Below, one piece after another: positions 55,092 to 64,000 of a stretch of 64,000 nt of DNA (the stretch's first letter is position 1; every line of letters starts with the position of its first letter). The DNA lies in assembly GCF_024256385.1 (NCBI RefSeq), contig NZ_JAMLFW010000001.1, positions 1,674,001 to 1,738,000 on the forward strand, given 5' to 3'. The stretch is from Anatilimnocola floriformis. Its GTDB lineage: Bacteria > Planctomycetota > Planctomycetia > Pirellulales > Pirellulaceae. Made by a program: the position numbers and the translations under genes. The notes under the pieces are model-generated. The model was not told the DNA's origin and did no database searches. It saw only the letters and a program-made list of their open reading frames with translations.

Positions 55092-57776
55092 CTACTTCGC
55101 GTGCTTGATCGCCGCTTGAGCGGCAGCCAAACGGGCGATTGGCACGCGGAACGGCGAGCAGCTGACGTAGTTCAAGCCAGCGCGGTGGCAGAAGTCCACC
55201 GAGGCCGGGTCGCCGCCGTGTTCGCCGCAGATGCCGACCTTCAGATCCTTGTTGGTCTTGCGGCCCTTCTGCACGCCCATTTCGACGAGCTGACCAACGC
55301 CCGATTGATCGAGCGTTTGGAAGGGATCGGCCGTGAGCAGATCCTTCTTCAGGTAGTCGGGCAAGAAGCTATTGATGTCGTCGCGGCTGAAGCCAAACGT
55401 CATTTGCGTCAGGTCATTCGTGCCGAAGCTGAAGAACTGGGCATGCTCGGCGATTTGGTCGGCCGTGAGAGCAGCGCGAGGAATCTCGATCATCGTGCCG
55501 ATGAGCGTGTCGAGCGATCCCTTGAACTTCTTCTCGGCGATGACTTCGTCGATCGTCTTCTGCGTCAGGTCCTTCAGATACTTCAGTTCGACCGCGGTGC
55601 CGACGAGCGGAATCATGATTTCCGGCTTGGCGTCGATCTTCTTCCCCTTGCAGATGATGGCCGCTTCGATGATCGCGCGAACCTGCATCTCGAGGATTTC
55701 AGGATAGGTAACGCTGAGGCGGCAACCACGATGGCCGAGCATCGGGTTCGCTTCGTGCAGTTGAGCGACGCGAGCCTTGATGAAGGCCGGCTTTACGCCC
55801 ATCTGCTTGGCGAGTTCGTCCTGCGTCTTGGCTTCGTGCGGGAGGAATTCGTGCAGCGGCGGATCCAAGAGGCGGATCGTCACTGGCAAGCCCTTCATCG
55901 CCGTGAAGATGCCAACGAAGTCTTCGCGTTGGAACGGCAGCAGCTTGGCCAGAGCGGCCTTGCGAGCGTCCAATTCGGTCGCGAGGATCATCTCACGCAT
56001 TGCAGCAATGCGGTCGTCGCCGAAGAACATGTGTTCCGTACGGCAGAGACCAATGCCTTCGGCGCCGAAGTCGCGAGCACGCTGCGAATCTTCCGGCGAA
56101 TCGGCGTTCGTGCGAATGCCCAGCGTGCGGTACTTATCGGCCCACTTCATCACAGTGGCAAAGTCGCCGCCGAGCTTGGGTTCCATCGTGGCCATCGTCC
56201 CGGCGAACACTTCGCCCGTCGTGCCGTTGATGGTGATGACATCGTTACCACCATAGGTCTTACCCTTGATGGTCATCTTCTTGCCCTTTTCGTCGATCGA
56301 CATTTCGCCGGCGCCGACGACGCAGCAACGACCCCAACCGCGAGCGACCACCGCCGCGTGGCTGGTCATGCCGCCCGTGCTGGTCAAAATACCGGCGGCC
56401 GAGTGCATACCGGCCACGTCTTCGGGGCTGGTTTCGCTACGGCACAGAATGACGCGTTCGCCAGCAGCGGCACGTTCGACCGCTTCTTCGGCGGTGAAGG
56501 CGAGCTTGCCCACGGCAGCGCCCGGCGAAGCCGGCAAGCCGGTCGTCAGCACGAGCTTCTTCTCGCGAGCATCTTCCAAAGCCTTGGTATCAAGGCTCGG
56601 CAGCAACAGCTGCGAAAGGTCACCGGCCGGAATGCGGCGGATGGCTTCCTTTTCGTCGATCAGCTTTTCCTTGACCATGTCGACGGCCATCTTCACGGCA
56701 GCGGTGCCGGTCCGTTTGCCGTTGCGGGTCTGCAGCATGAAGAGCACCTTCTTTTCGATGGTGAACTCGATGTCCTGCATGTCCTTGTAGTGCTTCTCGA
56801 GAATGTCCTTGATCTCGAGCAGTTGCTTGTGGATGGCCTTGTTCCACTTCGGCATTTCGGCGACAGGCTGCGGCGTGCGGATACCAGCGACGACGTCTTC
56901 GCCTTGGGCGTTGACCAGGAACTCGCCGAAGAATTCGTTCTTGCCGGTGTTCGGATCGCGGGTGAAAGCGACACCCGTGCCGCTGTCGTCACCCATGTTG
57001 CCGTACACCATCGATTGCACGTTCACCGCCGTGCCGAGCAAACCGCGAATGTTTTCGACTTCGCGATACGTAACGGCCTTGGCGCCCATCCAGCTCTTGA
57101 ACACCGCTTCGATCGAAGCTTCGAGCTGGGTGTAAGGATCCTGCGGGAAGTCCTTACCGGTGTGCTTCTTATAAACTTCCTTGTAAGCGACGCACAATTC
57201 CTTCAGGCCTTCGGCCGGCACGTCGGTATCGGCAGTGACCTTGTACTTCTTCTTGATCTTGTCGAACGCGTGTTCGTAATGTTCGTGGCCGACGTCCATC
57301 ACTACGTCGCCGAACATGTTGATCAAGCGGCGATAGGCGTCATACGCAAAGCGTTCGTTGCCCGTGGCCTTGGCCAAGCCTTCGGTCGAAACGTCGTTCA
57401 GACCGAGGTTCAAAATGGTGTTCATCATGCCCGGCATCGAGAGGGCGGCGCCGGAGCGAACCGACACGAGCAGCGGGCTCTTGTCGTCGCCAAACTTCTT
57501 GCCGAGTTCCTTTTCCAGAGCGGCGATGTTCTTCCGCACTTCGTCCATCAAACCGGCGGGCAACTTCTTGCCGCTCTTGTAGTAGCCGTCGCAAACTTCC
57601 GTGGTGATCGTAAAGCCCGGCGGCACCGGCAGACCAATGCTCGTCATTTCGGCGAGATTCAAACCCTTTCCGCCCAGCAGCTGCTTGCTCAGCCCCTTGC
57701 CTTCGGTCTTGGTCTTGCTGAAGTAATAGGTCATTTTGCCGTTGGATGCGGCGGCTGCAGGACGAGCTTTGGCCAT
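55092..57776 (-). CDS. ppdK: Pyruvate, phosphate dikinase
   Basis: This 894-residue enzyme interconverts pyruvate, ATP and Pi with phosphoenolpyruvate, AMP and PPi. The N-terminal ATP-grasp domain starts with KGLSKQLLGGKGLNLAEMTS and has VSVRSGAALSMPGMMNTILN. The swivelling domain carries the phospho-histidine in GGMTSHAAVVARGWGR (His near residue 470). The C-terminal TIM barrel has FGAEGIGLCRTEHMFFGDDR, MLGHRGCRLSVTYPEI, SFGTNDLTQMTFGFSRDD and ICGEHGGDP, with the catalytic cysteine in the latter. ATG 57776 is taken; a start five codons upstream is possible. In planctomycetes PPDK may run in either direction. A terminator follows. Confidence 0.97.
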   Translation of the reverse strand: MAKARPAAAASNGKMTYYFSKTKTEGKGLSKQLLGGKGLNLAEMTSIGLPVPPGFTITTEVCDGYYKSGKKLPAGLMDEVRKNIAALEKELGKKFGDDKSPLLVSVRSGAALSMPGMMNTILNLGLNDVSTEGLAKATGNERFAYDAYRRLINMFGDVVMDVGHEHYEHAFDKIKKKYKVTADTDVPAEGLKELCVAYKEVYKKHTGKDFPQDPYTQLEASIEAVFKSWMGAKAVTYREVENIRGLLGTAVNVQSMVYGNMGDDSGTGVAFTRDPNTGKNEFFGEFLVNAQGEDVVAGIRTPQPVAEMPKWNKAIHKQLLEIKDILEKHYKDMQDIEFTIEKKVLFMLQTRNGKRTGTAAVKMAVDMVKEKLIDEKEAIRRIPAGDLSQLLLPSLDTKALEDAREKKLVLTTGLPASPGAAVGKLAFTAEEAVERAAAGERVILCRSETSPEDVAGMHSAAGILTSTGGMTSHAAVVARGWGRCCVVGAGEMSIDEKGKKMTIKGKTYGGNDVITINGTTGEVFAGTMATMEPKLGGDFATVMKWADKYRTLGIRTNADSPEDSQRARDFGAEGIGLCRTEHMFFGDDRIAAMREMILATELDARKAALAKLLPFQREDFVGIFTAMKGLPVTIRLLDPPLHEFLPHEAKTQDELAKQMGVKPAFIKARVAQLHEANPMLGHRGCRLSVTYPEILEMQVRAIIEAAIICKGKKIDAKPEIMIPLVGTAVELKYLKDLTQKTIDEVIAEKKFKGSLDTLIGTMIEIPRAALTADQIAEHAQFFSFGTNDLTQMTFGFSRDDINSFLPDYLKKDLLTADPFQTLDQSGVGQLVEMGVQKGRKTNKDLKVGICGEHGGDPASVDFCHRAGLNYVSCSPFRVPIARLAAAQAAIKHAK

Positions 57777-57989
57777 GAAAATGCTTCCCAAATCGAAAAA
57801 TCGAGCCTAAATCGCGATTCAAACGCGGTTCCCCGCAAGCCCACGCTCGCGGTACGAGTCAAAGCCCATCAAATCGGCAAAAACTCGCTAGAAATGAAGC
57901 GAAAAATGTACCAGTGAGGGACGATAGCGTCAATGAAGGGGTCGTAGGGCTGCGTGCTAGCGAGCCCGCCATCCGTCATACTGCACGGC

Positions 57990-58469
57990 ATGACCCCATC
58001 GATCGTCCTCGCCGAGTCGCACCACTTGGTCGCCGTTCGCGCGCTGTTTCTGGAATATGTCGACTCGCTCGGCATCGATCTCGGCTTTCAAAACGTCGCC
58101 CAAGAGTTGGCCGAACTCCCCGGCAAGTACTCGCCGCCTGGCGGTTGCCTGCTGCTCGCACTTGTTGACGATCAGCCGGCCGGTTGTGTGGCCGTTCGTT
58201 CCCTTGAGCCCGGCATCGGTGAAGTAAAGCGGTTGTACGTCCGGCCGCAATTTCGTGGCCTCGGCTTAGGACCCGCGCTTGGCGAACGCATCATCGCCGA
58301 GGCTCGCCGTCTGGGTTACCAACGCCTCCGGCTCGATACGCTCAGTCCGCAAATGCAGCCGGCCATCGATCTCTATCGCCGGCTTGGCTTTCAACCGATT
58401 GCTCCTTACTACAGCAATCCGCTGCCGGGAGCATTCTTCATGGAGCTCGAGCTCGGCTGTGCCAAATAA
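57990..58469 (+). CDS. GNAT-family N-acetyltransferase
   Basis: This 159-residue protein has the acetyl-CoA binding motif A region VKRLYVRPQFRGLGLGPALG and motif B RLGYQRLRLDTLSPQMQPAI, then DLYRRLGFQPIAPYYSNPL. These are hallmarks of GNAT enzymes; the substrate, an amine, cannot be predicted. ATG 57990 is preferred over the GTG at 57954 since the latter adds only 12 non-conserved residues. It is divergent from ppdK. Confidence 0.87.
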   Translation: MTPSIVLAESHHLVAVRALFLEYVDSLGIDLGFQNVAQELAELPGKYSPPGGCLLLALVDDQPAGCVAVRSLEPGIGEVKRLYVRPQFRGLGLGPALGERIIAEARRLGYQRLRLDTLSPQMQPAIDLYRRLGFQPIAPYYSNPLPGAFFMELELGCAK

Positions 58470-58566
58470 CTCACAACCAGATTTTCAAAGAACCTTGTGA
58501 ACTTCATTGTGGATTCGGCAGCGACAACTTAGGTCATCGCACATCGAGTGAACGCGCGAACCGCAT

Positions 58567-59532
58567 TTACTTCCACAGCCCTTCCACCTGCGCTCGCAAC
58601 TTCACCAAATCCACCGACTCCCCAGCCTTGGGAAATGGATGCTGCAGCACGAACCAATGCTCGGTGAACGCCGCCGATTGCTGCGGCTGCAATACCTCGC
58701 GCGGGCCGATTGGTTCGAGCTCGATCCGCGCGCCAGCCGGATACCACACCGATAGCGTCAGCCCCGCCGCTTCGTTGTAAACGCGGTTCGGCTGCACCGA
58801 CCAACGCTTCACAAACAGAACGTCGCCGGGCATGACATACGCCAGCCAACCCGCATAAGAATCGAAGCCGAGCTTCGGCTTCCGCGGCGGCGACAGGATT
58901 TCGAGGAAGCCGTCGCGCTCGCGGATTTTTTCGTCCTGGTTGCGAACGTTGATGATCGCCGAGTCTTCGTACATCGCGTACTTGCTCGGGAACTTGCTCT
59001 GACCCACTAGCGGAATGAGGCAGATGCCGCCGCCCGGCGAAAACGATCGGCCCCAATGGCAGACCTCTTTCGTATCGGCCGAAATATTCGTCATCAACTG
59101 TTTGCACGACAGGCCGCCGTTTTCGTTCAGCGTAAAGTATCGCCGCAGCTGCATGCCGCTTGCTTCGTCTTTCTCGCTCGTCAGCATCGCCGACGCTTCG
59201 CCGGTGATCTCCAGTTTCCAATCACCCGCCCACAATTTCGGATGGGCTGCAATCGTCAACTCCGGGCCGATGTCAAACCGCCCCGCACTCATCGGCCGTT
59301 GCTTCCCCGCTGGCACGCTCTTTTCGGTTTCATCGAACCACAGCGCCTGCTTGCCGCCGACCGAAAACTCCAGCACTCGTCCGCCGGCTGGACTCAAGAT
59401 CGCCCGCGATTCGCCTCGCACCAGCTCCACGCCTTTGGCGTCGCCATGCGAACTGACAAACCGCGCCGCCGGTTCAGCTGCCAGGCAGACAGCTGCGACG
59501 CCAATGAACAACAAAGCGAGGAGGTATTTCAT
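58567..59532 (-). CDS. DUF4380-like exported protein
   Basis: From ATG 59532 this 321-residue protein has a signal peptide (MKYLLALLFIGVAAVCLAA). The mature part is beta-rich, with ESRAILSPAGGRVLEFSVGG, QALWFDETEKS, SFSPGGGICLIPLVGQSKFP and EHWFVLQHPFPKAGESVDL. This plan resembles DUF4380 and related sugar-mutarotase-like beta-sandwich proteins, which may bind carbohydrates outside the cytoplasm. The family call is tentative. Confidence 0.7.
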   Translation of the reverse strand: MKYLLALLFIGVAAVCLAAEPAARFVSSHGDAKGVELVRGESRAILSPAGGRVLEFSVGGKQALWFDETEKSVPAGKQRPMSAGRFDIGPELTIAAHPKLWAGDWKLEITGEASAMLTSEKDEASGMQLRRYFTLNENGGLSCKQLMTNISADTKEVCHWGRSFSPGGGICLIPLVGQSKFPSKYAMYEDSAIINVRNQDEKIRERDGFLEILSPPRKPKLGFDSYAGWLAYVMPGDVLFVKRWSVQPNRVYNEAAGLTLSVWYPAGARIELEPIGPREVLQPQQSAAFTEHWFVLQHPFPKAGESVDLVKLRAQVEGLWK

Positions 59533-59593
59533 GGAGCGACTCAATCGAGAGGTTGATCAGCGCCAGGCGACTCAGAATGCCCAGCCGTCAGGG

Positions 59594-59678
59594 GGTTATA
59601 ATATAACCAGTTATAACAATTCGTGAGCGACGGAAGCTCTTGGCGGTTCATCACTTGCGCAAAATAGACTGCGCAAGT
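59594..59678. promoter_or_regulatory. Cluster of palindromes upstream of the enoyl-CoA hydratase gene
   Basis: GGTTATAATATAACC (59594-59608) is an imperfect palindrome, directly followed by the perfect 8-mer GTTATAAC (59610-59617). A second element, ACTTGCGCA with its complement 8 nt apart (59653-59661 and 59670-59678), lies before a further TTATAACC. The area is in the 288-nt gap between divergent genes and probably carries operators or promoter elements for one or both. Confidence 0.45.
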
Positions 59679-59820
59679 CCATAACCTTTTATAACCACTC
59701 GCTAAGGATCTGCTAACCAGATAACTCCGATTTCATAACTGCATTTTTCTGGGGATTCGGCCGCAGCATCGGGCTCCTGGCTTTTTGCTAGAATCCGCCG
59801 ATCAACCCAGGAAATGCGAT

Positions 59821-60597
59821 ATGTCGATCAACGTCAAAAAAAATGTCCCTTCCGGCACCATCATTCTCAGTCGCCCGGAAAAGCGGAACGCCCTCAAGCG
59901 GCAGATGATTCGCGATCTGTCGCAAGCCTTCACCGATCTTCACGGCGAGAAGCAGGTTCGCGCTGTCATTCTCATTGGCAGCGGTTCTGTCTTTTGTGCC
60001 GGCATGGATCTGGGCGAAATGCAACAAACGGCGGCCGAGCCGGATGCTCAGCAGCAGTGGTATGAAGACAGCGAGCTCTATCGTGAGCTGATCGAGCAAA
60101 TGCTGCGGTTTCCGAAGCCGATTATCGCCGCAGTAAACGGCCCCGCCTTCGCCGGCGGCGCGGGGTTGTTGCTGGCCAGCGATATTGTTCTCGCTACGCG
60201 AGAGGCCAAGTTCGCGCTGCCAGAACCCAAACGTGGAATCGTGGCGGGAATGGTCTCGCCGTTGTTGGCGTTTCGCGCGGGTGGCGGCGCAGCGACGCAT
60301 CTACTGCTCCGCGCGCAAACGATCACGGCCGCGGAAGCCCATCGCCTGGGCATTTACCACGAGATTGTGGCCGAAGATTTGATTTGGGCGCACGCTCACG
60401 AGATCGCCAAGGAAATCGCCGAATCGGCGCCGGAGGCGATTCAACTCACCAAGCGCATGCTCTACGAAAACATCGGCGAGCAAGTCTTCACGCACCTGGC
60501 TGCCGGCGCGGCCGTAAGCGCCACGGCTCGCACCACCGAAGCGGCCACCGAAGGCCTGGCGGCGTTTTTTGAAAAACGGCCGCCGAAGTGGAAATAG
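59821..60597 (+). CDS. Enoyl-CoA hydratase/isomerase (crotonase) family protein
   Basis: This 258-residue crotonase-fold protein begins MSINVKKNVPSGTIILSRPE. The first oxyanion-hole segment is SVFCAGMDLGEM and the second AAVNGPAFAGGAGLLLASDI, followed by FALPEPKRGIVAG. The active-site glutamates of enoyl-CoA hydratases are partly conserved: one lies in LPEPKRGI, but the other position, in AFAGGAG, is a Gly. The reaction may therefore be isomerisation or hydrolysis rather than hydration. The ATG at 59821 follows a short AGGAAATGCGAT ribosome-binding area. The gene ends just before a hairpin. Confidence 0.88.
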   Translation: MSINVKKNVPSGTIILSRPEKRNALKRQMIRDLSQAFTDLHGEKQVRAVILIGSGSVFCAGMDLGEMQQTAAEPDAQQQWYEDSELYRELIEQMLRFPKPIIAAVNGPAFAGGAGLLLASDIVLATREAKFALPEPKRGIVAGMVSPLLAFRAGGGAATHLLLRAQTITAAEAHRLGIYHEIVAEDLIWAHAHEIAKEIAESAPEAIQLTKRMLYENIGEQVFTHLAAGAAVSATARTTEAATEGLAAFFEKRPPKWK

Positions 60598-60607
60598 CCA
60601 GCGCAGC

Positions 60608-60627
60608 CCACGCTCGGGCGAGCGTGG
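60608..60627. repeat. Palindrome between convergent genes
   Basis: A 9-bp stem (CCACGCTCG and its complement) with a 2-nt loop sits in the 40-nt gap between the enoyl-CoA hydratase gene and the RTX protein gene. It may stop transcription from both sides. It looks like a REP-type element. Confidence 0.6.
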
Positions 60628-60637
60628 CTACAACGGC

Positions 60638-63600
60638 TTAGGCATTCGGGCCAAACCGCTGATCACCGACGCCGAAGTCGGACGGGGCAATGCCCGGAGC
60701 GACGTCAACCGCTTCCCAGCAGAAGTTATCGTTGCCAGCGCCGCCGCTCAGTTGATCGGCCACATGGTCGTGCGTGATCGCACCCAGTGCAGACGAATCG
60801 TTGCTCGTGGCCCATTGAGCCAGCAGCGTCAGCAGCGCGGCATCGTTATCCGTGCCGTTGGTGTAGTTGGCCGGGCTGAAGGTCATGGTGTTGGCAGCGC
60901 TCGTGCGACTGCTCGTTTCACCAGCCACCATGCCGCCCACCAGCAGATCGTTGCCGTCGCTGCCGTCGAGCGTGTCCATGCCATCGCCACCGATGATCAC
61001 GTCCGAACCGGTGCCGCCATACAGCTTGTCGTTGCCAGCGCCGCCGCTGATCAAGTCGTTGCCGTTCTGGCCGCCGATCACGTCGTTGCCCGCGCCACCG
61101 TACAGCCGATCGTCGCCGTCGTTGCCATCCAGCGAGTCATCGCCCGCGCCGCCACTGGCGTAGTCGTTGCCAGCGCCGCCGCTGACGATGTCGTTGCCGC
61201 CGCTGCCGTAGAAGACGTCGTTGCCGCCGAGACCGCTCAGCGTATCGTTGCCGCCGGTCAAGGCATCCTGCGGGTTCGGGTCGCTAGTCGTCGGAGCATT
61301 GTCACCCCAGATGATGTTGTCGCCACCGCTGCCGTTGATGCGGTCGTTGTCGGCGCCGCCCACCAGCCAGTCGTTGTTCATCGCGCCAGTGAGATAATCG
61401 TCGCCAGCCTCGCCGTAGAACTCGGCGGGAATGGTGAGATTGCTCTGCGAGAGGGTGTCGTTCCCCGCTCCGCCGTAGATGATCGTCTTGTTCGACGCGC
61501 TGTAGTTGCCGATCGTGGTCGTCATACGGAGCCGAACCTGGTTCGGATTCGCCGTGGTCGGATTTGCCGTCATCTGAATCAGGTCGGCGCCCGGAGTCGC
61601 CCGCGCGAACAAGTCGCCCATCTGCACGTTGGTCAGCAAGCCTTGATCGACCAGGTTGATGTCTTCAATCTGCGTCCAAGTCAGCGGCTGAATGCCACTC
61701 GCAACCACGGTGCCCGGCGAGAACGTCGAGACAACCACAGGCGTGGCATTCGTCAGTGCGCTGATATCGACATTGATGACATCACCGGCCACGTCCCCTT
61801 GCGGCGAAACCAGACCACTCGGCTGACCACCGTCAATCGCGATGGTCGTGCTCGTGCTCGGCCGAATCATCCGCGTCGTGCTCGGCGTTGCCAGACCGAC
61901 GTTGTTGGCGCCCGTGCCACTGATGCCGACCGGGCTTTGGCCGAAGGTATCACCGCCGTCGGCGAGATTCGGATTGCCTGGAGCATCGCCGTACAGATTG
62001 ACGTTGTTCACGCCGCTGGCCACGCCGGTCGGCGTGTTGTTGGCGCCCGTGCCACCGGCTTGATCCGAGGTATAGAGCAGGAATTGATCGGCGCCGGTCC
62101 AACCGCTGAGGTTGAGGGTGTTCAAGTCGTGCTGAGTCGGAGTCGTGTTCACGAGCCGAGCGTCGATCGAATCATTGAACGTCGTGCCGGTGTAGTTCAG
62201 CACGTCGATGTTGCGGAAGACCACGTCGGTGCTGACGGCAGTCGTCACGCCATCAATGAAGTAATCCTGCGATGAGCCCGGAGCAACCGCGCCAATGATC
62301 GCCGCGTCGGCATTGCTGCTGCCGGTGTTCACAATGGTCAGCGTGTCGGTGTTGCCACCGAGGTTGCCATCCGTGCCGTCGATGGTCACGTTGCCCGCAA
62401 TGTTGTCGACCGAGTTGCCGGCGTCGAAGAGTTGGAAGTTGTCGCTGCCAGCGTTGCCGCGCAGCAAAGCCGCGACGGTCGCAGGGAGCGAGCTGATCCG
62501 CAGCGTATCGGCCGAGGCGTCGCCACCGGCGATACCGAGCAGATCGTTGGTATTGCCGCCGAGCACCGTCAGATTGGTGAGCGTGGCATTGTCGACGCTG
62601 ACGACGTTGATCGACTCAGCGCCGCCGCCGCCAACCAGCGTTGCCGATTGATAGCCCGCGAACGTGGTCGGAGCAAAGCCGCCGTCACCGGCAATCGTCG
62701 TGGCCGGACCGCTGTCGGTCACGGTGAGATTGGCAGTTGCAGCCGTGCCGGTGGCATCGGCCAGCAGCGCGCCGCCAGCGCCATTCAGATTCACCGGTTC
62801 GACATTGGCAAACGACAGGAGCAGCGTTGGCGTCGTGAGCGTCGGGAAGGTACCAGCCGACGTCAACAGGTTGCCGCTATTGCCGGCATCGTTCGTATCG
62901 CTGAAGAGACCCGTGGTGTTGGTCGTCGTGTAATTCACGGTGAGCGAGTCGCTGCCACCCACACCGCCGTCGAAGTGAACCGTGGCATCATCGGCATCCC
63001 AGGGCGTGCCAGCCGGCAGTAGAGTCTCGAGCAACAGATCGGCAGCCGAGCCCAAGTGCGAGCCAGCGCTCACGCCGCCGCCAATGCCGCTGTTGTTCAC
63101 GGCTGGTGCGGCACTCTTGAACTTCGGCAGCCCACCCGCCGTTTCCTGAATGGTGAACGAGTCGTTGTCGGTCGAACCGATGACCGTCAGCGATTGAATG
63201 CCGCTGGCAGCGCCGGTGAACACGTTGCCGCCGTTCACATCGAGCAGCAGATCGGTTCCTGCCGGATTCAGTCGGGCGTTGATCGTATCGGCCACGCCGT
63301 TCTGGTAACCCGAGAACCGCATGTCGAGCACGAGATGAAACGCCAAAGCGGCCGGATCGGTCACAACGCTCTCGATATCGCTATAGGTCAGCGAAGCTGC
63401 CAAAGCGCCGAAGTTGAACGAACCGCTGCGAGCCGCGCCCAGCGTCAACGTCGGAATGCCCAGCCCGATGATATCGGCAATCAGGCGATCGCCCACCGGA
63501 TAAACACCCGTGATCGGGGCCAGGCCGTTCACTTGAATCGGCGTGAGGACATCACCCGCATCTTGATCGGGGCGCACATCGAACGAATCGCCGTTGGTAT

Positions 63601-64000
63601 CGCCAGCCCCGTTGAACACCGCATTCAGTGCGTCGATGTCGCCATCAAATACCAGCGAGCCACCCACACCCGGATCGGCATTGCCGGCGTCGATGTTGAC
63701 GGTCACGGTGCCAGCGGCAGCGAGTCGCGTGCCAGTGGGAATCGTCACATTGTCACCAGCCGACAGCGTGATCACGCCGCCAGCCGTGATGTTGGCATTC
63801 ACGGCAATGTCTTGACCGGCAGCCGCGGCATCGGTTGCCGTCAACAGCACGTCGCTACCCACACCACTCGCTGCGATCACTTCGGGAATGCTAATGCTAC
63901 CCGTCGTCGTGATCACCAGGTCGTCGCCACCCGAAACGCCGATCAAGGCCGAGATGCCGCCGAGCGTCAGATTGCCAGTGTTGCTAATGAACACGCCGCC
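60638..64000 (-). CDS. Large RTX-type calcium-binding surface protein, C-terminal part (N-terminus outside window)
   Basis: At least 1120 residues are coded from the window edge to the stop at 60638, and the frame is still open at 64000, so the real start lies outside. The first 850 residues are beta-rich and Gly/Asp/Asn/Thr-rich with repeated modules such as [20 protein letters not shown]. The last quarter carries RTX nonapeptide repeats ([43 protein letters not shown] and others, about a dozen). These bind Ca2+ and fold outside the cell. No catalytic domain is visible in this part. The protein is likely secreted or surface-attached. RTX proteins are usually exported by type I secretion; no such genes are here. 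Confidence 0.88.
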   Translation of the reverse strand, partial: GGVFISNTGNLTLGGISALIGVSGGDDLVITTTGSISIPEVIAASGVGSDVLLTATDAAAAGQDIAVNANITAGGVITLSAGDNVTIPTGTRLAAAGTVTVNIDAGNADPGVGGSLVFDGDIDALNAVFNGAGDTNGDSFDVRPDQDAGDVLTPIQVNGLAPITGVYPVGDRLIADIIGLGIPTLTLGAARSGSFNFGALAASLTYSDIESVVTDPAALAFHLVLDMRFSGYQNGVADTINARLNPAGTDLLLDVNGGNVFTGAASGIQSLTVIGSTDNDSFTIQETAGGLPKFKSAAPAVNNSGIGGGVSAGSHLGSAADLLLETLLPAGTPWDADDATVHFDGGVGGSDSLTVNYTTTNTTGLFSDTNDAGNSGNLLTSAGTFPTLTTPTLLLSFANVEPVNLNGAGGALLADATGTAATANLTVTDSGPATTIAGDGGFAPTTFAGYQSATLVGGGGAESINVVSVDNATLTNLTVLGGNTNDLLGIAGGDASADTLRISSLPATVAALLRGNAGSDNFQLFDAGNSVDNIAGNVTIDGTDGNLGGNTDTLTIVNTGSSNADAAIIGAVAPGSSQDYFIDGVTTAVSTDVVFRNIDVLNYTGTTFNDSIDARLVNTTPTQHDLNTLNLSGWTGADQFLLYTSDQAGGTGANNTPTGVASGVNNVNLYGDAPGNPNLADGGDTFGQSPVGISGTGANNVGLATPSTTRMIRPSTSTTIAIDGGQPSGLVSPQGDVAGDVINVDISALTNATPVVVSTFSPGTVVASGIQPLTWTQIEDINLVDQGLLTNVQMGDLFARATPGADLIQMTANPTTANPNQVRLRMTTTIGNYSASNKTIIYGGAGNDTLSQSNLTIPAEFYGEAGDDYLTGAMNNDWLVGGADNDRINGSGGDNIIWGDNAPTTSDPNPQDALTGGNDTLSGLGGNDVFYGSGGNDIVSGGAGNDYASGGAGDDSLDGNDGDDRLYGGAGNDVIGGQNGNDLISGGAGNDKLYGGTGSDVIIGGDGMDTLDGSDGNDLLVGGMVAGETSSRTSAANTMTFSPANYTNGTDNDAALLTLLAQWATSNDSSALGAITHDHVADQLSGGAGNDNFCWEAVDVAPGIAPSDFGVGDQRFGPNA
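60930..61480 (-). repeat. RTX-encoding repeat array
   Basis: This part of the RTX gene is made of imperfect 27-nt units, each specifying a GGxGxDxLx-type nonapeptide. Frequent plus-strand words are GTCGTTGCC and GCCGCCGCTG. Strain-to-strain variation in unit number is likely. Confidence 0.8.

Noticed and set aside
55101-57917. A 938-residue open frame on the plus strand
   Set aside because: It lies antisense to ppdK over its whole length and shows no family motif. Long antisense frames are common opposite GC-rich genes.
60930-61480. Regular repeats considered as a CRISPR or satellite array
   Set aside because: The 27-nt period codes for RTX nonapeptides in frame; there are no unique spacers.
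60569-62275. A 568-residue open frame on the plus strand
   Set aside because: It is a shadow of the RTX gene; its Val/Ala/Arg-rich repeats mirror the RTX codons.

Overview
The window looks like a chromosomal stretch from a planctomycete, probably of the Pirellula/Gemmata type. The evidence is a cassette of DUF1549/DUF1553, DUF1501 and pre-peptidase-C-domain genes, short membrane proteins opening with an NPYESP-type motif, Tat-exported hydrolases, many secreted proteins, and several short GC-rich palindromic repeats between genes. The species call is inference; no rRNA or tRNA gene was seen.

Layout. 1-2465: the 3' part of aconitase, then a RelE/ParE-type toxin-antitoxin pair. 2467-8740 (minus): an exported cassette (DUF1549/DUF1553, DUF1501, PPC-domain protein). 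8913-12087 (minus): a small exported protein, a decayed VapC toxin-antitoxin locus with two very small upstream ORFs, and a Tat-exported alpha/beta hydrolase. 12283-20313 (plus): a complete K+ uptake operon, small ORF-kdpF-kdpA-kdpB-kdpC-kdpD-kdpE, followed by a small DNA-binding-like protein.

20814-37381 (minus): nine tightly packed genes, several overlapping by 1-4 nt. In transcription order they are a TPR/HExxH-type metallopeptidase, a DUF4159 protein, a MoxR AAA ATPase, a DUF58 protein, a BatA/VWA protein, a huge coiled-coil Q/G/P-rich membrane protein, a VWA/GATase-like membrane protein, a caspase/legumain-like secreted peptidase and an OleC-like adenylate-forming enzyme. This is the most intriguing multigene system in the window. 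A MoxR-DUF58-VWA core is known in many bacteria; the flanking proteases and the very large coiled-coil protein suggest an envelope-located machine of unknown role.

37532-49836: a membrane protein, a zinc-ribbon/low-complexity protein, a lipB-lipA-sulfotransferase operon (the LipB lacks the usual catalytic residues by eye), an 857-nt gene-poor stretch with repeats, an ECF sigma/anti-sigma pair, an ABC-F ATPase, a DCC thioredoxin-like protein, a perfect 36-bp hairpin, a DUF255 thioredoxin-like protein and a methyltransferase. 49950-64000: a divergent phosphoglycerate kinase, an unknown protein, a MOSC protein, a stand-alone HEAGH peptidase, a basic Ala/Pro-rich protein, an aquaglyceroporin, pyruvate phosphate dikinase, a GNAT acetyltransferase, a DUF4380-like exported protein, an enoyl-CoA hydratase, and the C-terminal part of a very large RTX-repeat surface protein that runs off the window.

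Central metabolism (aconitase, PPDK, PGK-like, lipoate synthesis) is interleaved with envelope and secretion genes. Start sites were chosen from signal peptides, overlaps and ribosome-binding sequences. All family assignments are from reading motifs by eye, without database searches.
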